This document shows positions 58,090 through 64,000 of a stretch of 64,000 nt of DNA, in pieces; position 1 is the first letter of the stretch, and every line of letters starts with the position of its first letter. The position numbers and the translations under genes are program-made. This DNA comes from Limivicinus sp963617275 (GTDB lineage: Bacteria; Bacillota; Clostridia; Oscillospirales; Oscillospiraceae), in the NCBI GenBank assembly GCA_963617275.1, contig CAVENX010000033.1:9482-73481 (forward strand), read 5' to 3'. The notes beneath the pieces are model-generated. The model worked only from the letters and a program-made list of their open reading frames with translations. It did not search any database and was not told the origin of the DNA.

Positions 58090-59004
58090 TCAGCCTATTG
58101 CTTTTGGAATATAAAACCCTTTTTGTGCGCTGTGTGCAGTTTGTTGCTCCCCGTCTAAAGCCTTGAAATACCTCAGCACTTCCCCTGCACTCGGTCTTTC
58201 ATCGGGATTTTTATTCAGCATTTTGGATATTATCAAGCTTATCTTATACGGAAGACTTTCGTTCAGCTCCACGCCCCCATCATCCAGCACGGCTTCAAAC
58301 ACATACTCATACTCAGACTCGAGCTGAGGCAGTCTCCCGCACCAATACTGATGAAATAAAATACCTAAAGCAAATATATCTACTTTACATGTCAACTCTG
58401 TCGTTCCGTCTTCCATTCGCAGGCGTGATTCCGGGGCAAGATATACCTGATCCCCTAAAATTTCGTCCGGTATATCGTCTTCAAAATAGCTTGCATCAAA
58501 ATCTATTATTTTTCCCGTATAAAACCCGTCAACCGTTTTTTTCAAAAGAATATTAGTGGGCTTTATATCTGCGTGAACAATCTTTTGTTCATGCATTTTC
58601 ATGGTGGAGTATAAAATGCTCTTTATAAGCAGTATTTTCTTTTCATCAGGCAGCGCAGAAACCTGAGACAAGTCCATGCTGTTCTCTTTCTGTATAAAAT
58701 CTGTAACAATATAGAACGATGAGCCTTCCCGGAAAAAATCCTCGACGACAACAATATTTCCGTTCCTGATTTTCCGTAAAGTACTATATAGCCGCTGTTT
58801 ACCGGCAACAAACTTTTCGCAGATCTCAAGACGGGCCTTCACTGCCTTTTCCGACAGCTTTGCATTATCAGTAGGAAATTTGGGCGACATAAACTGCTTG
58901 ATAAAATATACATGCCCCTCCTTCTCCGCGTAAGCCCACCTGCAAAAACCGGCATCTTCATTTGTAAATTCTTTTATGAGCTTGTATTTATTTATCTTTT
59001 CCAT
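58090..59004 (-). CDS. Ser/Thr protein kinase (Hanks type)
   Basis: Predicted 304 residues, a kinase domain only. The ATP-binding lysine is in YFIKQF, the catalytic loop is HADIKPTN (H-x-D variant with K and N), and the metal motif is DFDAS in place of DFG. LAPESRL stands for APE and the DIFALGILFHQYWCG helix is intact. A cytosolic kinase, probably acting on partners encoded in the array and opposed by the PP2C enzyme. It has no membrane segment or PASTA domain, unlike PrkC. Confidence 0.88.
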   Translation of the reverse strand: MEKINKYKLIKEFTNEDAGFCRWAYAEKEGHVYFIKQFMSPKFPTDNAKLSEKAVKARLEICEKFVAGKQRLYSTLRKIRNGNIVVVEDFFREGSSFYIVTDFIQKENSMDLSQVSALPDEKKILLIKSILYSTMKMHEQKIVHADIKPTNILLKKTVDGFYTGKIIDFDASYFEDDIPDEILGDQVYLAPESRLRMEDGTTELTCKVDIFALGILFHQYWCGRLPQLESEYEYVFEAVLDDGGVELNESLPYKISLIISKMLNKNPDERPSAGEVLRYFKALDGEQQTAHSAQKGFYIPKAIG

Positions 59005-59032
59005 ATTACAATCCCACTTAAAATGCAGTAAG

Positions 59033-59704
59033 CTATATGGTATTGCTTATTTCGCTAAGTATTTCTCTGTATTCTATTTCTTCCAGCCCGTTACCGGCTA
59101 CTGACATGAAGTGCAATGTGTTGTCCCAGCAATCAGAAATTGTATTCCAGTACTCTTCATCTGGCGCGTATATAAGCAATCGCTTTGCATTGCTGTCCAT
59201 ATTCTCATCCCACAGCTCTGTCAGTTCTCCGAAAGACTTTGGCATACCCTGAGGATAGTACTGTGACTTTTTGCCGTATCCGATGGCGTGAGTTGAAGCA
59301 TCCGTCCAGACAACAATAACATGCCTGCGTTTATCTCCGCCCTTTGTCCAATCTGACTCTATTGCGTAAGCAAGAGCTTCAAGACCGTCTTCAGGATCAT
59401 CTCCGCCGCCATCTGGTTCTATGGTCATTATCAAATTTTTAAATCTGTCTCTTTCATCTGGCATCACAAAAAAGTCCGTGGCAAGCATTGCCTGATCTTC
59501 ATCTGCCAGATAGTCACGGAAAGCAATTATCCTCATGCGAAGTTGGTTTATTTGCTTGCCTTTTTGCTCCATTGTTCGTTTCAAATCCTCAGGAAAGTTA
59601 ACCGCATTTCTTTTTACTGTGTCCAATATTCCGTGCATACTGTATGTTGCATCAATGCACAAGACAAGATCCACGTTGTATTTCAGGCTATAATTGCTCC
59701 CCAT
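59033..59704 (-). CDS. von Willebrand factor A domain protein
   Basis: Predicted 223 residues, essentially one vWA domain. The metal-site motif is DATYSM (D-x-T/S-x-S), with GGGDDPEDGLEAL and VVWTDAS further on. This form is close to vWA domains that travel with protein kinases and TerY-P-type triads. It is the first gene of the array, 28 bp before the kinase gene, with AAGGAG before the ATG. Its role may be scaffold or sensor. Confidence 0.85.
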   Translation of the reverse strand: MGSNYSLKYNVDLVLCIDATYSMHGILDTVKRNAVNFPEDLKRTMEQKGKQINQLRMRIIAFRDYLADEDQAMLATDFFVMPDERDRFKNLIMTIEPDGGGDDPEDGLEALAYAIESDWTKGGDKRRHVIVVWTDASTHAIGYGKKSQYYPQGMPKSFGELTELWDENMDSNAKRLLIYAPDEEYWNTISDCWDNTLHFMSVAGNGLEEIEYREILSEISNTI

Positions 59705-59864
59705 AATTCTTCTCCTTTTTATATATTGTTTTTTTAAGCAGACATTCTAAAACAGACGTGTTATAATTTAGAAAAAATGTAGTATGATGTAGGTAATCCA
59801 CTAAATACGTCGTAATTCAAATGATTTGCACTGTACCAGAATGTCTATCTTCTAAAACGGATAT
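59705..59864. other. Spacer between recombinase and vWA gene, with inverted repeat
   Basis: AGACATTCT (59741-59749) and AGAATGTCT (59838-59846) form a 9-bp inverted repeat about 90 bp apart. TTCTAAAACAGA and TTCTAAAACGGA also occur as a direct pair. The spacer must hold the promoter of the eleven-gene array; I could not pick out a convincing -35/-10 pair on the minus strand. Confidence 0.4.
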
Positions 59865-60467
59865 TCATATTTTTTCTTTCCATTCGACAAAATGCCTATA
59901 AAATGTGGAATGACTCATGTTCAGACTTACTGCGGCTTTACGCGTTGACAGCTCGTTTGCCATGCATTTTGCGCAGATGCTGTCAAACCCATCCGGTAAT
60001 GGAGAAGATGGTCTGCCCAAGTGTTTACCTTTGGCCCTTGCGGCCGCAATCCCTTCCGCTTGCCGCTGCTGTATGGAGTCGCGCTCTGCCTGTGCAAAAT
60101 ATGCCATGATCTGCAATACCATGTCAGCGATAAATGTCCCAGTAACGTTTCCGCTCTTCTGCCTTGTATCTAAAAGCTCCATATTCAGCACGAGTATGTC
60201 TGCGCCAAGTTCTTTGGTTATAAGTTGCCATTGCTTAATGATCTCGTTGTAATTTCTGCCGAACCGGTCTACGCTCTTAACAATGAGTAAATCGCCGCGT
60301 TTCAGGCGTTTGAGCATCTTCTGGTATGCCGGTCTGCAAAAGTCTTTTCCGGACTGGTAATCGCAAAAAATATTTTTTTGCGGAATGTTATACGGCTTCA
60401 ATGCCATAATCTGTCTGTCGATATTTTGTTCTTTAGTTGAAACACGTACATATGCGTATTTTTCCAT
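59865..60467 (-). CDS. Serine site-specific recombinase (resolvase/invertase family)
   Basis: Predicted 200 residues. The catalytic serine is in YVRVSTKEQNIDRQ, with the conserved KSVDRFGRN segment, a long helix (FAQAERDSIQQRQAEGIAAARAKGKHLGRP) and a C-terminal helix-turn-helix (STRKAAVSLNMSHSTFYRHF). The size fits small resolvases/DNA invertases rather than large integrases. GGAGGTG precedes the ATG at 60467. It directly precedes the vWA/kinase array and may have moved with it. Confidence 0.9.
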   Translation of the reverse strand: MEKYAYVRVSTKEQNIDRQIMALKPYNIPQKNIFCDYQSGKDFCRPAYQKMLKRLKRGDLLIVKSVDRFGRNYNEIIKQWQLITKELGADILVLNMELLDTRQKSGNVTGTFIADMVLQIMAYFAQAERDSIQQRQAEGIAAARAKGKHLGRPSSPLPDGFDSICAKCMANELSTRKAAVSLNMSHSTFYRHFVEWKEKI

Positions 60468-60818
60468 GATACACCTCCAATTTTTTTCAAATTTACAATA
60501 ATAGGAGTATCATGCCAATCCAAAAAGACATGTGTCCCAAATGGGAGCAATCGTACCGTCCGCGGTCCCCAAACAATCTATGCCCACAGAAGGTCAGCAA
60601 AAGGTGAACAAAATTACAGACATGTTTTTTATTCAGAGTCCCTTTTACGATTTTTTCCCTCGGTACGGTATATATAAAAATATAAAATTTGTATAAAACG
60701 CATAAAATGCTTGACCGCATACGTGGATTGTGATAATTTTATTAAAGAACATTTCATATTCGGGGAGTCTGCCCGGATTGATATTACGCAACTTATCGAA
60801 AAGAAAGAGGTGTACCGC
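60468..60818 (+). promoter_or_regulatory. Promoter region of the HgdB-type operon
   Basis: TTGACC (60711-60716), a 17-bp spacer and TAATTT (60734-60739) form a plausible promoter, leaving a leader of about 70 nt before the start at 60819. 60468-60700 is A+T-rich, with a GTACCG/CGGTAC pair near 60550 and 60660 and no gene. Confidence 0.5.
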
Positions 60819-62006
60819 TTGAAAGACCTAAAGCATTTGATTTTCTTCGAAAACCTTCTTCAGGATGCGCAGAATGAACTGGTAAACAAGGCGGTGGAGG
60901 AAAACAAGCTGGCTCTCGGCTATAACTGCTTTTACATACCCGAGCCGCTGATGAATCTGCCCGGCTGCTTTTCCAGCCGTCTGCGTGCTCCCCGCTGCAC
61001 TTCCACCGATGTCGCAAGCTATTACATGACCACCCGCGTATGTCCTTATGTCCGCTCTATTCTCGAGCGTGCGATAGAGGGCGGCTACAACTATCTCAAC
61101 GCGCTTTTCGGCGCGGAGAGCTGCGCCGCTATGGAGCGTATGGAGGAGCATTTCTTTCTTATTAACCCCGTAAAAAACGATCGCTTTTTTGTCACGCAGA
61201 TAGATCCCCCGATGAAGGGCGACAAGACGAATCTTGACTATTACAAGGCACAGCTCAAGCTCAAGGTCGTCGATAAGCTGCGCGACGTCTACGGCGTCGA
61301 TACCTCCGAGGAGGCCATGCGCACCGCTATTGAGCAGCATAACGAGCTTTGCCGCGTCATTACCGAGATAGGCAATTTCCGTATGCTGGACAATCCGCCC
61401 ATAACCGGATATGAGTTTCACGTTATCCAGCTTGTCAGTCAGGTCTGCCCGCACTATCTCATCCTGCCCTATCTCAAGGAAACTCTGGAAGAGCTTAAAA
61501 CGCGTGAACCTGAGGCACAGTTCCCGTTCCGCGCCCGCGTTGTTCTCGTCGGCTCCGAGGTTGACGATCCCGATTTCACCAAGCTCATCGAGCAGTGCGG
61601 CGCGATGGTCGTGGCCGACCGCTATTGCTTCGGTTCCTTCCCCGGCCGTGAGGAGATTGAGATACACGACGGCGAGACCGCGTTCGACGCCATATGCCGC
61701 CATTACCTTTTCTGGAATCAGTGCGCCCGCTTTATGAACGGCGGTAAAATCGACCAGCGCCATCACGAGGTCGAGCGCCTTGTCAAAGACTTCAAGGCGG
61801 ACGGCGTGATATACGAAAACATGAAATTCTGTGAATTCTGGAGCTACGAAAAGGTTCTGGCTTCTCACATCCTCTCCGCTGATTTCGGCGTACCCTGCTG
61901 CACGATTGAAAAAGAATACGCGCTCGGCGCAATAGGGCAGCTCCGCACACGCTTCCAGGCATTTATCGAATCCCTTGAAATCAAAAAAATACAGGGAGGT
62001 ATGTGA
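60819..62006 (+). CDS. 2-hydroxyacyl-CoA dehydratase (HgdB) family protein, smaller subunit-like
   Basis: Predicted 395 residues. LGYNCFYIPEPLMNLPGCFSSRLRAPRC and TTRVCPYVRSILERA give the cysteine pattern of the HgdB/benzoyl-CoA reductase family (PF06050), which holds a 4Fe-4S cluster, and VYENMKFCEFW the third cysteine region. The TTG at 60819 follows AAAGAGGTG and matches the family N-terminus; the frame from 60711 overlaps the promoter. Its activator ATPase (HgdC) is not in the window, so the substrate is open. Confidence 0.82.
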   Translation: MKDLKHLIFFENLLQDAQNELVNKAVEENKLALGYNCFYIPEPLMNLPGCFSSRLRAPRCTSTDVASYYMTTRVCPYVRSILERAIEGGYNYLNALFGAESCAAMERMEEHFFLINPVKNDRFFVTQIDPPMKGDKTNLDYYKAQLKLKVVDKLRDVYGVDTSEEAMRTAIEQHNELCRVITEIGNFRMLDNPPITGYEFHVIQLVSQVCPHYLILPYLKETLEELKTREPEAQFPFRARVVLVGSEVDDPDFTKLIEQCGAMVVADRYCFGSFPGREEIEIHDGETAFDAICRHYLFWNQCARFMNGGKIDQRHHEVERLVKDFKADGVIYENMKFCEFWSYEKVLASHILSADFGVPCCTIEKEYALGAIGQLRTRFQAFIESLEIKKIQGGM

Positions 62007-62008
62007 AA

Positions 62009-63622
62009 ATGAAACTGAAATTCGTTGACAAAGCGATAGAGAAAATTGACAAAAAATTAGAGCGCTTTGACCCTCTGTGGCAGGCGGAGCACGGCGTAGG
62101 CGGCCTGAGAAGCCGCTACATAGATAAAACCGGCGTTGCAAAATACCGCGAATGGCGCGGCGTCAAAGACACTCTGTACGATTATTCGCAGTGGCTCAAC
62201 AACCTTATTGCCATGGGCGGCATGGTCGCGTCCGCGCCCGTCAACATCATGAAGGGCTTCTGGGAGTACCGCTGGATGGGCTCCTACCTCGGCACGTTCA
62301 TGTTCATTGACCGGCTTTTTGAGGGCTACCGCGGAACAGAGCTTCGCATAGCGCACATGAACATGCACTCTATCGTGCAGAACCTCACAAAGAAAATCGG
62401 CTTTGTTCTGGCGAATGACCGCCGGTTCGGCGGCGGCAAGGAAACGGATAACATCATCCCCTACGACGAGGTCCTTCCGGCGCTCTTCCTCAAGGGTTTC
62501 AAAGGGCTGCATCCCATCCCGCTCCAGACTCTGCCTGAGTTCATCATCTGCGATGTTGACCAGCACATAGAGCCGTATTATATAGACGTTGCCGAGTCTT
62601 ACGGCCTCCCCGCCGACGTTTGCTCGCGCTGCGCCGCAGAGACGGGCGTTGCGATCGACGACGCATTCCCGCTGGTCGGCAAGGCGTTCCTGACGACAAA
62701 TATGCCCTGCAACGCTTCCGAGGCGACATCCATGTTCCAGCGCCGCCGCTATGCCCTTCCCGATTTTCCCGTAACTCTCGCCATGATCCACAACGAGCCC
62801 GGCGCGCACCCCTACTCCACGCAGATGCTTAAGGACGCGATCGAGTTCATCAAGAAAGAGTACGGCGTGGAATACGATTGGAACGAGCTTTTCAAGTATG
62901 CCGCGCTTATGAACGAGCAGAACACCATAGAGCTTGAAAAGTGGGAATATTTCCAGACGGATCACTCCCCGCTCACCGGCATTTCCGAAACACTCTACCG
63001 TCTGTACGCATGGGCCTCCGCAAACGGCAGCGACCCCTATTTCAACCGCAATGACCGCAAGGTCATCAAAATGATGCGCAAGGCATACGAGGAAAAATAT
63101 GTCCCCTTTGGCGGCAAGACACGCCACCGTGCTTTCCTGTGGGGTCCCTCCGCCGTTTATTACACCGATTTCCCGACATGGACGCAGAATTGCTGGGGCA
63201 TAAATATCGTGCTGAACATGGACTCCACCATGGGACACAACATGATCTCTACCTCCGATCCGGAGGAAGCCATCAAGGATCTCGCCCTCTTCTCCGAAAA
63301 GGCGACCATGCGCCACCACGCGGTCGGCGGCTGGGACAACGTAAACGCCGTCTGGGATTGGGCAAAGCGTTTCAACTGCGACATGGTGCTCATGAACGAC
63401 AACATTGCCTGCAAGGGTATGCTCGGCGTTCACGCGCTCATGGAGGAGCAGGCGCGCGATCTCGGCTTCCACTTCATATTTATCGAGCATGACCTTGAGG
63501 ACAGCCGCACCGTCTCCCGTCAGGATATGAGAAACTGCGTCAACAAGTATATGTCCGTTGTTCTCAACGAGAAGCCGCTTGATCCCACCATCGTTGAGTT
63601 TGACGATTCTCAGGCATATTAA
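62009..63622 (+). CDS. 2-hydroxyacyl-CoA dehydratase (HgdB) family protein, larger subunit-like
   Basis: Predicted 537 residues, longer than the typical ~380-430 of this family. It belongs to the same family by LKGLHPIPLQTLPEFIICDVDQHIEPYYIDVAESYGLPADVCSRC and ACKGMLGVHALMEEQARDLGFHFIFIEHDLEDSRTVSRQDMRNCVNKYMSVV. It probably forms a heterodimer with the preceding product. GGGAGG stands ten bases before the ATG at 62009; a GTG at 62003 overlapping the upstream stop is also possible. Confidence 0.8.
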   Translation: MKLKFVDKAIEKIDKKLERFDPLWQAEHGVGGLRSRYIDKTGVAKYREWRGVKDTLYDYSQWLNNLIAMGGMVASAPVNIMKGFWEYRWMGSYLGTFMFIDRLFEGYRGTELRIAHMNMHSIVQNLTKKIGFVLANDRRFGGGKETDNIIPYDEVLPALFLKGFKGLHPIPLQTLPEFIICDVDQHIEPYYIDVAESYGLPADVCSRCAAETGVAIDDAFPLVGKAFLTTNMPCNASEATSMFQRRRYALPDFPVTLAMIHNEPGAHPYSTQMLKDAIEFIKKEYGVEYDWNELFKYAALMNEQNTIELEKWEYFQTDHSPLTGISETLYRLYAWASANGSDPYFNRNDRKVIKMMRKAYEEKYVPFGGKTRHRAFLWGPSAVYYTDFPTWTQNCWGINIVLNMDSTMGHNMISTSDPEEAIKDLALFSEKATMRHHAVGGWDNVNAVWDWAKRFNCDMVLMNDNIACKGMLGVHALMEEQARDLGFHFIFIEHDLEDSRTVSRQDMRNCVNKYMSVVLNEKPLDPTIVEFDDSQAY

Positions 63623-63644
63623 TCGAAGAAAGGCGGCACTGAAA

Positions 63645-63827
63645 ATGAAGAAATTTTTTAAGGTTCTTTTCAAAATACTCGGCAAAGTGATTGTCATTGC
63701 CCTCATCGCTTTTGTCGTCACCTTCGGGATCTATATGACCAATGCGGAAAACAAGCTCATCTATTACGTTGTGCGTCCTTTCCTCAACAAGCACTATGAT
63801 TCTCAGGTGAGAGACAGAAAGATTTGA
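63645..63827 (+). CDS. Small single-pass membrane protein
   Basis: A 60-residue protein starting MKKFFKVLFKILGKVIVIALIAFVVTFGIYM, with one membrane segment and a basic C-terminus. AAAGGCGG precedes the ATG. It follows the dehydratase gene by 22 bp and ends the operon. No family is recognised; an anchor or small regulator of the dehydratase is possible. Confidence 0.65.
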   Translation: MKKFFKVLFKILGKVIVIALIAFVVTFGIYMTNAENKLIYYVVRPFLNKHYDSQVRDRKI

Positions 63828-63845
63828 CCTGTAAGTGAAAAAATT

Positions 63846-63873
63846 AAGCGCCTTGGAAAAATCCAAGGCGCTT
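63846..63873 (+). terminator. Terminator hairpin at the end of the HgdB-type operon
   Basis: AAGCGCCTTGGA / TCCAAGGCGCTT with a four-base loop. No strong T tract follows, but a second hairpin from the repeat element starts at once and may help. Confidence 0.65.
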
Positions 63874-64000
63874 CAGCTTGTCAAAGAACCTCAATGAGGT
63901 TCTTTGACAAAAAGGCTGCACTGCGCTCTGTGCCTCGGTTGTTCGCCGCAGGCGAACAATTCGACACTCGCTACGTGAGAAGTGTTTTCTCCGACGTACA
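63874..64000. repeat. Multi-hairpin intergenic element, copy A3 (cut by window end)
   Basis: It starts CAGCTTGTCAAAGAACCTC with pairing GAGGTTCTTTGACAA, then the TTGTTCGCC/GGCGAACAA hairpin, and is cut by the window edge inside the TTTTCTCCGACG stem. Same orientation as A1, opposite to A2. Confidence 0.85.

Noticed and set aside
60711..60818. Upstream TTG start for the first HgdB-type gene
   Set aside because: It has no ribosome-binding site, and the TTG itself forms the -35 box of a plausible promoter. The TTG at 60819 has a good AGAGGTG and begins the conserved part.
62057..63721. 554-codon frame opposite the larger HgdB-type gene
   Set aside because: Antisense shadow; the sense strand has clear family motifs.
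1..64000. tRNA or rRNA genes
   Set aside because: I looked for T-loop GTTCGAATC-type segments with matching acceptor stems and for rRNA core sequences and found none. A tRNAscan-SE run would settle it.

Overview
The window looks like a chromosomal piece of an anaerobic, Gram-positive-type member of the Clostridia, probably from the Oscillospirales/Eubacteriales side and of gut type. The reasons are strong AGGAGG ribosome-binding sites, TTGACA-17-TATAAT promoters, T-box, THF and manganese riboswitches, a reverse rubrerythrin, AdhE, 2-hydroxyacyl-CoA dehydratase-type proteins, YesM/YesN regulators and lipoproteins with C-terminal LxxC lipoboxes. Assignment below class level is a guess. I saw no rRNA, tRNA, CRISPR array or prophage.

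Layout. 1-4.9 kb is the 3' end of an exopolysaccharide cluster (glycosyltransferases, UDP-GlcNAc 2-epimerase, pyruvyl transferase, flippase), followed by azlCD. 5.9-14 kb holds metabolic genes: a P-loop ATPase, an HAD phosphatase, nagA, an alpha/beta hydrolase, a proline/threonine-rich lipoprotein behind an unusual palindromic promoter, and adhE. 14.2-18.3 kb holds a second hydrolase with twin operator boxes, two tandem ATC-hydrolase family genes, a WYL regulator and a free-standing HIRAN protein. 18.5-20.6 kb is an oxidative-stress cassette (rubredoxin, reverse rubrerythrin, Fur/PerR-type repressor) bracketed by inverted copies of a highly structured repeat. 20.6-22.4 kb is an AbrB-type regulator with an ABC-2 exporter. 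22.4-30.1 kb is one long minus-strand transcription unit: FAD oxidoreductase, sugar-type ABC transporter, YesM kinase and YesN regulator. 30.3-36.2 kb holds an MFS transporter and a one-carbon block (fhs, folD, THF riboswitch, folate-type ECF S component), plus an RNA methyltransferase and a ferredoxin. 36.3-47.3 kb holds a Clp ATPase, a degenerate GH18-like protein, a polysaccharide deacetylase, pepF, a T-box controlled tryptophan-type ABC transporter, a Mn riboswitch with mntP, and a PIG-L family deacetylase.

The most distinctive region is 47.5-59.7 kb. It is a visibly A+T-richer, single-strand array of eleven tightly spaced genes: vWA protein, Ser/Thr kinase, PP2C phosphatase, five zinc-ribbon proteins (four of them membrane-anchored), an SH3-like membrane protein, a 1024-residue secreted protein (C39-like peptidase, three near-identical 129-residue repeats, SH3-like domains) and a TPR-like lipoprotein. 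The vWA/kinase/PP2C core resembles the known TerY-P-type triad. The zinc-ribbon and cell-wall part is the component I cannot match to a described system. A serine recombinase sits directly upstream. 60.8-63.8 kb holds two 2-hydroxyacyl-CoA dehydratase family genes and a small membrane protein.

A second theme is a family of about 200-bp multi-hairpin intergenic elements (9.87, 18.54, 20.35, 35.73 and 63.87 kb, with a solo end module at 42.36 kb). They share ends (CAGCTTGTC near one end, GACAGTCTC at the other) and covarying stems. Two copies are bracketed by exact direct duplications of a neighbouring terminator-like hairpin.
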